Below the pieces are notes generated by a model. The model saw nothing but the letters and a program-made list of their open reading frames with translations, was not told the origin of the DNA and made no database searches. Positions 1 to 6,036 of a stretch of 6,878 bases of DNA are shown here, piece by piece. This DNA comes from Bacillota bacterium (GTDB taxonomy: Bacteria > Bacillota > Limnochordia > Limnochordales > ZCTH02-B6): NCBI GenBank assembly GCA_017578085.1, contig PKQR01000118.1, positions 1 through 6,878 on the forward strand, given 5' to 3'. The position numbers were made by a program, and so were the translations under genes. How positions within the stretch are numbered: the stretch's first letter is position 1; each line of letters opens with the position of its first letter.

Positions 1-237
1 TTCGGCGTCGCGAGCGTCGGCGGCGGTGCGACCTTTGCGGCCCTCTTGGTGCTGTCGCTGCTCAACCTGCCGGTGGGCTTGGCCGGCCTGCTCATCTCCG
101 TTGAGCCCTTGATCGACATGGGCCGGACGGCGCTCAACGTGAGCGGCAGCATGCTGGCCGGCGTTCTCACCAGCCGCATCCAGGCACAGCTCAACGTGAA
201 CACCTACGCCGCCGCCCCGCGGCAGGCCAGCGCCTAG
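1..237 (+). CDS. tcyP: L-cystine symporter TcyP, C-terminal end (partial at left edge)
   Basis: Only the last 78 residues are present; the frame is open from base 1 and stops at TAG 235-237. The protein belongs to the dicarboxylate/amino acid:cation symporter (DAACS) family, and the wording of this tail is what I recognise from TcyP/YdjN L-cystine importers of the cytoplasmic membrane (full length about 460 residues, so roughly five sixths is outside the window). Visible landmarks: a glycine-rich hairpin-2-like tip (SVGGGAT, fragment residues 5-11), a hydrophobic stretch, then the last core helix with ISVEPLIDMGRTALNVSG. Its D39, R42 and N46 (fragment numbering) keep the D-x-x-R-x-x-x-N spacing that binds substrate in the archaeal aspartate transporter GltPh. 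A short hydrophilic tail follows. An intrinsic terminator 22 bp downstream ends the unit. Family certain; cystine as substrate is inferred from similarity. Confidence 0.88.
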   Translation, partial: FGVASVGGGATFAALLVLSLLNLPVGLAGLLISVEPLIDMGRTALNVSGSMLAGVLTSRIQAQLNVNTYAAAPRQASA

Positions 238-258
238 CACCGCAATAAGCATCGGGAC

Positions 259-292
259 GGGCTCGACCCGCTTCTAGGGTCGAGCCCTTTTC
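259..292 (+). terminator. Intrinsic terminator of tcyP
   Basis: A perfect 11-bp inverted repeat: GGGCTCGACCC (259-269) and GGGTCGAGCCC (277-287) around a 7-nt loop, followed by TTTT (288-291). It begins 21 bp after the tcyP stop. There is no A-run on the left side, so it should work only for + strand transcription. Confidence 0.9.
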
Positions 293-533
293 CTGCCGAC
301 ACCATCGGGGCCTGCCATCCTGAGTAGTACAGGATCACCGGCACGAGGAAGAGGCCCATGGCCTGCGCCCGGCGCACGTGCACCACCGGTCCGATCATGT
401 CCAGCGAGGGCCCATGACCACGCCTGCCTGCGGGGCCAACGCCAGCCAAAGCCACGGTGCAAGGCTGTGGACCAGCCAAACGCAGCAGTTGGCCAGAACC
501 AGGACCCGTGCCCACGATGCCGCAGTCCTATTG

Positions 534-547
534 TTCCTGTCCAGGAA
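534..547. promoter_or_regulatory. Candidate operator palindrome upstream of the sugar operon
   Basis: TTCCTG (534-539) and CAGGAA (542-547) form a 14-bp palindrome with a 2-nt centre, and a third half-site, CAGGAA, lies at 576-581. The position, 75-120 bp before the start of the binding-protein gene, suits a repressor or activator site. No regulator gene is in the window and I cannot tie the motif to a known family. A 6-bp half-site palindrome can arise by chance, so this is tentative. Confidence 0.22.
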
Positions 548-640
548 GACAAGATTTGCCACAGAAGCCGCAGTTCAGGAAAGAAAAGGATCGCATCCCG
601 CAATGGCGAATTCCCACAATGATGTCCAAACCACGTTAGA

Positions 641-650
641 GGGAGAGGGG
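641..650 (+). promoter_or_regulatory. Ribosome binding site that fixes the start of the binding-protein gene
   Basis: The purine run GGGAGAGGGG lies just before the ATG at 654; its GGAG core (642-645) is 8 nt upstream. It sits directly before the signal peptide and so supports this start over the in-frame upstream starts at 378 and after. Confidence 0.7.
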
Positions 651-653
651 AGC

Positions 654-1919
654 ATGAAGCGTTGGACGGCGGTGCTGGCTGCGCTCGTGGTGGCGTTGGT
701 CGTAAGCACCGCGGCTTTCGCGCAGACGCGGCTGGTCATCGAAAGCTGGCGCAACGATGACCTGCTCATCTGGCAAAACGTTATCATCCCCGCGTTCCGC
801 AAGCATCATCCGGATATCGAGGTCGTCTTCGCCCCCACCCCGCCGGCGGAATACAACGCTGTCCTGAGCAGCAAGCTGGCGGCGGGGACCGCGGGCGACC
901 TGATCACCTGCCGGCCCTTTGACGTGTCGCTGGAGCTGTACAAGCAGGGCCATCTGGTCCCGCTGAATGACCTGCCCGGCATCGAGAACTTCAGCGACCT
1001 GGCCAAGGCCGCCTGGAGCACCGACGACGGGTCGGTCGTCTTCTGCGTGCCGATGGCTTCCGTCATCCACGGGTTCATCTACAACAAGGACATCTTTGAC
1101 ATGCTCGGCCTTGAGGAGCCGCGCACGGAAGCCGAATTCCTTGCGGTGCTGGAGCGCATCCGGACCCAGAGCCGCTTCACTCCTCTCGTCATGGGCACCG
1201 CCGACCAGTGGGAAGCCGCTACCATGGGGTACCAGAATATTGGGCCTAACTACTGGAAGGGCGAAGAAGGCCGGTTGGGCCTGATCAACGGCACGGCCCG
1301 GTACAACGAGGGCGGCTTCCTGGCGGCCTTTGAAGCGCTGGCCCGCTGGCGCCCGTACTTGCCGCGCGGCTATCAGGCCATCCGGTACTCGGACGCCCAG
1401 AACCTGTTTGCCCAGGGCACCGGCGCCATCTACCCGGCCGGCTCCTGGGACATCTCGGTGTTCCGCGCGATGGTGGGCGACGCGTTTGAAATGGGCGCGT
1501 TCCCGCCGCCGCTGCCGGAAGGCGCCACCCAGTGCTACATCAGCGACCACATCGACATCGGCATCGGCGTGAACGCGGCCAGCCCCAACCGGGAAGCGGC
1601 CCTGAAGTTCCTGGAGTGGGTGACGAGCCAGGAGTTCGCGGAGATTTACGCCAACGTGCTGCCCGGGTTCTTCCCGCTGTCCAACCACCCGGTGGAGATC
1701 AAGGACCCGCTGGCCCGCGAGTTCCTGAGCTGGCGCGAGAGCTGCCAGGTGACCATCCGCACGGCCTACCACATCCTGTCCCGGGGCACGCCCAACAACG
1801 AGCTGGATCTATGGAATGCCTCGGCACAGGTACTCAACGGCACCATGACGCCCAAACAGGCGGCCGACATGGTGCAGCGTAACCTGGAGTCCTGGTATGC
1901 GCCGCAGCAGCGGCGGTAA
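654..1919 (+). CDS. Sugar ABC transporter, secreted substrate-binding protein (family 1)
   Basis: A 421-residue extracytoplasmic solute-binding protein of the family 1 (MalE/UgpB-like) group; it captures a sugar or related solute and delivers it to the permeases encoded next. Residues 1-23 are a Sec signal peptide: MKRW, a long Ala/Val/Leu core, and cleavage predicted at AFA|Q24. No cysteine follows the cleavage site, so it is not a lipoprotein. The mature part starts with the typical beta strand (RLVIESWR) and continues with the family pattern: PAFRKHHPDI (46-55), an Ala/Gly-rich segment ending GD (76-82), VPMASVIHGFIYNKD (132-146) and AAIKFLEW-like ALKFLEWVTS (316-325). Four cysteines (86, 131, 294, 364) remain in the mature chain and could form disulfides. 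Aromatic residues such as W186, W201 and W265 may line a sugar site (inference). The length is normal for the family. The substrate is unknown. A strong terminator follows 38 bp downstream. Confidence 0.93.
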   Translation: MKRWTAVLAALVVALVVSTAAFAQTRLVIESWRNDDLLIWQNVIIPAFRKHHPDIEVVFAPTPPAEYNAVLSSKLAAGTAGDLITCRPFDVSLELYKQGHLVPLNDLPGIENFSDLAKAAWSTDDGSVVFCVPMASVIHGFIYNKDIFDMLGLEEPRTEAEFLAVLERIRTQSRFTPLVMGTADQWEAATMGYQNIGPNYWKGEEGRLGLINGTARYNEGGFLAAFEALARWRPYLPRGYQAIRYSDAQNLFAQGTGAIYPAGSWDISVFRAMVGDAFEMGAFPPPLPEGATQCYISDHIDIGIGVNAASPNREAALKFLEWVTSQEFAEIYANVLPGFFPLSNHPVEIKDPLAREFLSWRESCQVTIRTAYHILSRGTPNNELDLWNASAQVLNGTMTPKQAADMVQRNLESWYAPQQRR

Positions 1920-1957
1920 CCGGCCGCGCACCGGCGGCTCGATCTGATCGATGGGAG

Positions 1958-1995
1958 TCCCCTGGGGCGCCGGTTGGCGCCCCAGGGGAGTTTTT
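1958..1995 (+). terminator. Strong intrinsic terminator inside the transporter operon (probable attenuator)
   Basis: A perfect 14-bp stem, TCCCCTGGGGCGCC (1958-1971) paired with GGCGCCCCAGGGGA (1976-1989), closed by a GGTT tetraloop and followed by G and TTTTT (1991-1995). It lies between the binding-protein gene and the first permease, in a 162-bp gap. In binding-protein-dependent transporter operons such structures commonly make the binding protein more abundant than the membrane components. Either partial read-through occurs, or the permeases have their own promoter in 1996-2067, where I see no clear one. Confidence 0.88.
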
Positions 1996-2021
1996 CCCAG
2001 CCTAGAGCCCCAGCCTGGCGA

Positions 2022-2054
2022 GGCCCGCGGGCAAAAGCGCAGGCACCCGCGGGC
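2022..2054 (+). repeat. Twin CCCGCGGG palindromes / hairpin before the first permease
   Basis: CCCGCGGGCA occurs twice, at 2024-2033 and 2046-2055, a 22-bp period of about two helical turns. Because each core is self-complementary, the two copies can also pair as a 9-bp RNA stem (2023-2031 with 2046-2054, 14-nt loop). No T-run follows, so it is not a terminator. It could stabilise the 5' end of a permease transcript or bind a protein; in GC-rich DNA chance is also possible. Confidence 0.35.
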
Positions 2055-2067
2055 ACCAGCCGTCGCG

Positions 2068-2072
2068 AAGGA
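2068..2072 (+). promoter_or_regulatory. Ribosome binding site selecting a GTG start
   Basis: AAGGA lies 9 nt before GTG 2082. The longer in-frame start at 1974 falls inside the terminator loop and has no such site, and the ATG at 2072 is in another frame, so this site decides the permease start. Confidence 0.6.
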
Positions 2073-2081
2073 TGGAAACCA

Positions 2082-2999
2082 GTGAAGCGTGTACGGAAGT
2101 TTCCTACCCACATCGCCGTCTTCCTCGCCCCGGCGGTGCTGATTTATACCGTCTTCATGATTTATCCGATGCTGAGCTCCCTGTGGCTTTCGCTGCTCAA
2201 CCGCATCCCGGGCGGGGGCACGGGTTTCGTCGGGCTGCAAAACTATGTGACGCTGCTTACCAGCGAGCACTGGGCGCCGCGGTTTTGGAACGCCTTCCGC
2301 AACAACGTGGTCTTCTTCGTCATCCACATGCTGGTGCAAAATCCGGTGGCGTTGGCGCTGGCGGTCATGCTCAACAGCCGCATCCGGGCCGCCGCCGTCT
2401 ACCGGACGATCATCTTCACGCCGGCCGTCCTCTCGGTGGTGCTGGCCGGTTTCGCCTGGCGGATGGTGCTCAACCCGGTGTGGGGCATCTCCTACACGAT
2501 TTTGGACTTTTTCGGGCTGGGCGATTTGGACCGCCCGTGGCTCGGGCTGGAGGAGACCGCTCTCGTTACGTTATCGCTGATTTCCGTCTGGCAAAACGTC
2601 GGCATCCCCATGGTGCTGTTCCTCGCGGCGCTGGTGCGGATTCCCGACGAGCTCCTGGAAGCCGCCCGGGTCGACGGTGCCAACGCGTGGCAGGTGTTCC
2701 GCCACGTGCAGCTGCCCCTGATCATGCCGAGCCTCGCCATCGTGGCGGTGTTGACGTTTGTGGGCAACTTCAACGCCTTTGACCTCATCTACGCGACGCA
2801 AGGGTCGCTGGCTGGGCCCAACTTCAGCACCGACATCATGGGCACGTTCTTCTTCCGGACCTTCTTTGGGTTCCAGCTGCAGCCGGGGGACCCGCACATG
2901 GGCGCGGCGGTGGCCGGCATGATGTTCCTCATCATCCTGACCGGCGTGTTGTTGTACCTATTCGGCTGGCAGCGGCGTATGGAAAGGATCGAGTACTGA
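2082..2999 (+). CDS. Sugar ABC transporter permease, MalF/UgpA-type
   Basis: A 305-residue inner-membrane permease of the binding-protein-dependent MetI-like superfamily; it forms half of the sugar channel. Hydrophobic segments lie at about 11-37, 76-98, 107-129, 160-183, 217-236 and 276-298, the six-helix plan of this subfamily. After the fourth helix comes the cytoplasmic EAA loop, EAARVDGANAWQVFRHVQLP (193-212), which docks on the transporter ATPase. RNNVVFFVIH (73-82) and YRTIIFTPAVLS (107-118) are also typical. GTG is chosen as start because AAGGA precedes it at good spacing and the N-terminus (KRVRKFPTHIAVFLAP) then matches the family; anything longer would begin in the terminator. The next permease starts 3 bp after the stop, so the two are co-translated. 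Substrate not identifiable. Confidence 0.93.
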   Translation: MKRVRKFPTHIAVFLAPAVLIYTVFMIYPMLSSLWLSLLNRIPGGGTGFVGLQNYVTLLTSEHWAPRFWNAFRNNVVFFVIHMLVQNPVALALAVMLNSRIRAAAVYRTIIFTPAVLSVVLAGFAWRMVLNPVWGISYTILDFFGLGDLDRPWLGLEETALVTLSLISVWQNVGIPMVLFLAALVRIPDELLEAARVDGANAWQVFRHVQLPLIMPSLAIVAVLTFVGNFNAFDLIYATQGSLAGPNFSTDIMGTFFFRTFFGFQLQPGDPHMGAAVAGMMFLIILTGVLLYLFGWQRRMERIEY

Positions 3000-3002
3000 G
3001 CC

Positions 3003-3872
3003 ATGGCGTTGGCTACGGCGACGAGACCGAGGATTGTCGGCGAGCGGAAGTGGACGTGGTGGCGGGGAGCGCTGGTGCACGGGGCGCTGCTCGCGTACTC
3101 GGCACTGGCCATCTTCCCCGTGCTGCTGGTCGTCGTCAACTCCTTCAAGGCCCGGCGGGCCATCTTTGCGGATCCCTATTCATTGCCCACCGCGGAAACC
3201 TTTGACCTGGTGGGCTACCGCACCCTCGCCCAGCATGCGAACTTCCCGTTGTACTTCCTGAACAGCCTGATCGTAACCGTCGGGTCGCTGTTCTTGATCC
3301 TGCTCGTGAGCTCCATGGCGGCCCATGCCCTGGCCGAGTATCAATTCCGGGGCAACACGTTGCTGTCGCTGTACCTGGCCATCGGGATCATGGTGCCCAT
3401 CCGCCTGGGGACGGTAGGGTTGCTGGAGCTCATGTCCAAGCTGAAGCTGGTCGACACGCTGTGGGCGCTGATCCTCGTGTATACGGCGCAGGGGATTCCG
3501 CTGGCGGTGTTTGTGCTCACCCAGCACATGCGCCAGTTGCCGAGGGAACTGAAAGACGCGGCGAGGATCGACGGCGCGAGCGAATACCACGTTTTCCGGC
3601 TGATCCTGCCGCTGGCCCGGCCGGCGTTGGGGACGGTGGCCGCCATCAGCCTCTTGCCCATCTGGAACGATCTGTGGTTTGCGCTCATCCTCGCGCCCAG
3701 TGAGCGCACGAAAACGGTGATCCTGGGGACCCAGGTGTTCCTGGGCCAGTTTGTCAACGACTGGAACGCGGTGCTGGCGGCGTTGAGCTTGTCCATCGTC
3801 CCGGCGGTGGTGCTGTACGTGATCTTCTCGCGCCAACTCATCCGCGGGCTGATGGCGGGTTCCATCAAGTAG
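3003..3872 (+). CDS. Sugar ABC transporter permease, MalG/UgpE-type
   Basis: A 289-residue partner permease of the same superfamily. Hydrophobic segments lie at about 25-46, 86-108, 120-140, 152-173, 208-230 and 252-276. The first is followed by VNSFKARRAIFADPYSLP (45-62), characteristic of MalG-type subunits. The EAA loop is DAARIDGASEYHVFRLILPL (185-204), with the conserved Gly at 191. The C-terminus, RQLIRGLMAGSIK, is the usual end of this family. The ATG lies 3 bp after the upstream stop; the Shine-Dalgarno signal is weak and distant (AAAGG 2983-2987), consistent with translational coupling. No ATP-binding subunit follows. As in many sugar transporters of Gram-positive bacteria, a shared MsmX/MalK-like ATPase encoded elsewhere probably serves this pair (inference). 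Confidence 0.94.
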   Translation: MALATATRPRIVGERKWTWWRGALVHGALLAYSALAIFPVLLVVVNSFKARRAIFADPYSLPTAETFDLVGYRTLAQHANFPLYFLNSLIVTVGSLFLILLVSSMAAHALAEYQFRGNTLLSLYLAIGIMVPIRLGTVGLLELMSKLKLVDTLWALILVYTAQGIPLAVFVLTQHMRQLPRELKDAARIDGASEYHVFRLILPLARPALGTVAAISLLPIWNDLWFALILAPSERTKTVILGTQVFLGQFVNDWNAVLAALSLSIVPAVVLYVIFSRQLIRGLMAGSIK

Positions 3873-3912
3873 ACGGTAACAAACAGCGGCGAGCAGTCGG
3901 AGGTGACAGGCA

Positions 3913-4884
3913 ATGCGGGTCGGACTCGTGGGCGCCGGGGTCATGGGCAGGGTACATGCCGCCGGTTGGGCGGCGGCAGGCGCGGAGCTCGTCGCGGTGT
4001 TTTCCCGCGATGAGGACCGCGCCCGGGAGCTGGCCGGCCAATACGGCGCCCGTGTCGTGGGATCCTACGCGGATCTGTTGCGGGAAGTGGACGTGGTCGA
4101 TATTTGCGTGCCCACCCACCTGCACCATGACATGGCCCTTGAGGCCTTTTCCCAGCGGCGCCATGTGGTGTGCGAGAAACCTATCGCCTTGACGGAGGCC
4201 GAGGGGCGGGAGATGATCGCCGCCGCCGAGCGCGCCGGGGTGCGGTTTTTTGTGGCCATGGTGCTGCGCTTCTTTCCCCAGTACCGGCTTGCCCGTGAGC
4301 TGGTGGCCCAGGGCCGCATCGGGCAGGTGGGCGTCATCCGGCTCAAGCGCGTCTCGTACACCCCCAATAAGCCGGGGGACAACTGGTACCTGGACCACGC
4401 CCGTTCGGGCGGCATGATCGTGGACTTGATGGTGCACGACTTTGACTTTGCCTGCTGGCTCGCGGGCGATGTGACCCGCGTGTACGCCAGGGCGGCCGGC
4501 GACCGGTACGCTCTGGCGACGCTGCGGTTTGCCAACGGGGCGATGGCCCTCGTCGAGGGCGGCTGGGCCAACCCGCCGGGCGTTTTCCGCACGGCCATCG
4601 ACGTCGCGGGCACGAAAGGCGTCATTGAGTGGAGCTCGGACGCGACGGCCACCATCCGGACGTTTCTGCGCCAGCCCGAGGGCGCAGCCGGCGAGGTCGG
4701 CCTGCCCTTGTCGCCGCTGGCCGAGGACCCTTACACCACCCAGATCAAGCACGCCTACGAGGCCATCCGGACCGGTGCGGAGTTTGCGGTAACCCCCGAG
4801 GATGCTCTCCGGGCGCTGCGCGTGGCGCTCGCCGCCAAGGAATCGGCCCGCACTGGCCGCAGCGTGACCCTGCAGGGAGGTTGA
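3913..4884 (+). CDS. Gfo/Idh/MocA family NAD(P)-dependent dehydrogenase, first of pair
   Basis: A 323-residue cytoplasmic oxidoreductase. The N-terminal Rossmann fold opens with GLVGAGVMGRVHA (4-16), a canonical GxGxxG motif. The second strand ends in VFSRDEDRA, where the S-R pair leaves open a preference for NADP (inference). The family signature CEKPIAL (87-93) supplies catalytic Lys89, and the C-terminal half has GGMIVDLMVHDFD (166-178) with Asp171 and His175, matching the Lys-Asp-His triad of inositol dehydrogenase. Family members oxidise or reduce a hydroxyl/keto group on sugars, polyols or inositols. A strong Shine-Dalgarno site, GGAGGTGA (3899-3906), is 6 nt before the ATG. The gene sits 40 bp after the permeases, so its substrate is probably the imported solute or a derivative. 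It is not close enough to any one characterised enzyme for me to give a gene name. Confidence 0.92.
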   Translation: MRVGLVGAGVMGRVHAAGWAAAGAELVAVFSRDEDRARELAGQYGARVVGSYADLLREVDVVDICVPTHLHHDMALEAFSQRRHVVCEKPIALTEAEGREMIAAAERAGVRFFVAMVLRFFPQYRLARELVAQGRIGQVGVIRLKRVSYTPNKPGDNWYLDHARSGGMIVDLMVHDFDFACWLAGDVTRVYARAAGDRYALATLRFANGAMALVEGGWANPPGVFRTAIDVAGTKGVIEWSSDATATIRTFLRQPEGAAGEVGLPLSPLAEDPYTTQIKHAYEAIRTGAEFAVTPEDALRALRVALAAKESARTGRSVTLQGG

Positions 4885-4888
4885 AGAG

Positions 4889-5893
4889 ATGACGCTGCGC
4901 ATCGGCATCATGAGCGCCGCCCACGTGCATGCGGACGGCTACGCCGAGCTGCTGAAGCAGATCCCGGACGTGGACTTCATCGGTTTCTCGGACGAGGACG
5001 CCCAGCGGGGCCAGGCGTTTGCCGGCGCCCACGGGGTTCGCTGGTTTCGGCGCCATGAGGACCTGCTGGCCCAGCAGCCCCACGGGGTCATCGTGTGCTC
5101 GGAGAACCGGGGTCACATGGAGCTGGTCCAGATGGCGGCGGCCGCCGGGGCGCACGTGCTGTGCGAAAAGCCCATCGAGGTCAGCCGCGAGCGGGCCGAG
5201 GCCATGCGGGACGCCTGCGCGGCCCGCGGGGTGAAATTCATGACCGCCTTCCCGATGCGGTTTGACCCGTCGGTGCGCGAGGTGTGCGCTCGGGTTCGCG
5301 CCGGCGAGCTCGGACAAATCCTGGCCGTCAACGGCATCAACCACAGCGAAAACCCCAGCGGCCACCGGGCATGGTTTGCCGACCCGCACCTGGCCGGCGG
5401 CGGGGCCGTGATGGACCACACGGTGCACTTGGCGGACCTGCTGCGGTGGTTCTTCCAGGCTGAAGTGGAGACGGTCTACGCCGAAGTGGGCAATCCCTTT
5501 GCCCAGGGGACCTTGTCCGTCGACACGGCCGGCCTCATCCAGGTGACGCTCAGCAACGGCGTGTTCGCCAGCATCGACTGCAGCTGGAGCCGGCCGGCGG
5601 GTTACCCGCGCTGGGGTCATCTGCAGATGGAGATCATCGGCGAGCGGGGCACCTTGGTGCTGGACGCCTTCGCACAGGCCCTGACGGTGTACGCGAAGGG
5701 TGGGGCCCGCTGGCCCGAGTGGGTACAGTGGGGCAGCGATCCCAACCGGGCCATGATCGAGCACTTCCTGCACTGCATTCGCACCGGCGAGGAGCCGGAG
5801 GTCACCTGGCGGGACGGCTTTGAGGCGATGCGGGTGGCGCTGGCGGCTTACGAGTCGTCGGACCAGGGAACGGTGGTGCGCCTAAGCCCCTGA
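4889..5893 (+). CDS. Gfo/Idh/MocA family dehydrogenase, second of pair, with atypical nucleotide motif
   Basis: A 334-residue cytoplasmic oxidoreductase of the same family but a different subgroup from its neighbour. Its N-terminus reads RIGIMSAAHVHADGY (4-18): the glycines of the usual GxGxxG are replaced by S-A-A-H with two histidines, a variant I have seen in a subset of family members. CEKPIEV (92-98) gives catalytic Lys94, and GGGAVMDHTVHLAD (170-183) gives Asp176 and His180, so the active site looks intact. FSDEDAQ (33-39) puts an acidic residue at the end of the second strand, which usually means NAD rather than NADP. GGAGGT (4876-4881) overlaps the end of the upstream gene and lies 7 nt before the ATG; the two genes are 4 bp apart and surely co-translated. 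Likely acts on the same substrate series as the first dehydrogenase. Confidence 0.91.
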   Translation: MTLRIGIMSAAHVHADGYAELLKQIPDVDFIGFSDEDAQRGQAFAGAHGVRWFRRHEDLLAQQPHGVIVCSENRGHMELVQMAAAAGAHVLCEKPIEVSRERAEAMRDACAARGVKFMTAFPMRFDPSVREVCARVRAGELGQILAVNGINHSENPSGHRAWFADPHLAGGGAVMDHTVHLADLLRWFFQAEVETVYAEVGNPFAQGTLSVDTAGLIQVTLSNGVFASIDCSWSRPAGYPRWGHLQMEIIGERGTLVLDAFAQALTVYAKGGARWPEWVQWGSDPNRAMIEHFLHCIRTGEEPEVTWRDGFEAMRVALAAYESSDQGTVVRLSP

Positions 5894-5941
5894 AGAAACG
5901 GCGCCCGACGCGGCCGGGCAGGCCCGGGCGAAAGACAAACG

Positions 5942-5989
5942 CGGGCGGTGCAGGGGCGAGCGGCGAGCGCCCTTGCACTGCCCGTTTTT
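5942..5989 (+). terminator. Intrinsic terminator ending the sugar operon
   Basis: A 17-bp stem (5942-5958 with 5968-5984, two G-U pairs, 9-nt loop) followed by TTTTT (5985-5989). It starts 49 bp after the last dehydrogenase. The 3' arm is duplicated just downstream (5988-6002), which offers a second, 11-bp pairing with the same 5' arm. Confidence 0.85.
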
Positions 5990-6002
5990 GCACCGCCCGT
6001 TT
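5973..6002. repeat. Tandem 15-bp repeat of the terminator 3' arm
   Basis: TTGCACTGCCCGTTT (5973-5987) is followed immediately by TTGCACCGCCCGTTT (5988-6002), 14 of 15 positions identical. Each copy holds a stem arm plus the start of a T-run. Confidence 0.75.
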
Positions 6003-6036
6003 GCTTTGTTGGGGCTGCGGTTTGCTCTCGCCTGCG

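Larger units (their letters stand above)
293..653. other. Non-coding region between tcyP terminator and sugar operon
   Basis: About 360 bp with no convincing gene. The stretch must carry the promoter of the downstream sugar operon, but I found no -35/-10 pair with good spacing. A short palindrome lies at 534-547 and is listed separately. CCAGCCAAA occurs twice (at about 443 and 473). The reading frame of the downstream gene stays open upstream to 378, but that stretch precedes a signal peptide and looks like chance. On the minus strand a frame across 300-420 encodes a hydrophobic, membrane-protein-like stretch, discussed as a possible relic. Confidence 0.6.
5936..6003 (-). terminator. Possible terminator for the convergent minus-strand gene
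   Basis: TGCACCGCCCG (5989-5999) is exactly complementary to CGGGCGGTGCA (5942-5952). Read on the minus strand, the stem is followed by GC, GTTTG and TCTTT (down to about 5930), a weak T-rich tail. The 36-nt loop contains most of the + strand hairpin, so efficiency is uncertain. Confidence 0.4.

Noticed and set aside
378..653. A 92-residue N-terminal extension of the sugar-binding protein from an upstream ATG
   Set aside because: It precedes a complete signal peptide, has no family similarity that I can see and low-complexity polar content; a purine-rich ribosome site lies right before ATG 654.
636..1772. Long minus-strand open frame of 378 codons across the binding-protein gene
   Set aside because: Rich in Arg, Gly, Val and His with no domain pattern; it is the mirror of a high-GC coding frame on the other strand.
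1974..2081. A 36-residue N-terminal extension of the first permease
   Set aside because: The start would lie in the loop of the intrinsic terminator and the extension is Arg/Pro/Ala-rich with no family match; AAGGA and GTG at 2082 give a normal N-terminus.
3865..5773. Two long minus-strand open frames (about 345 codons each) across the dehydrogenase genes
   Set aside because: Both are antisense shadows: His/Gly/Pro/Arg-rich with no motifs, while the + strand frames carry the Rossmann, EKP and catalytic motifs.
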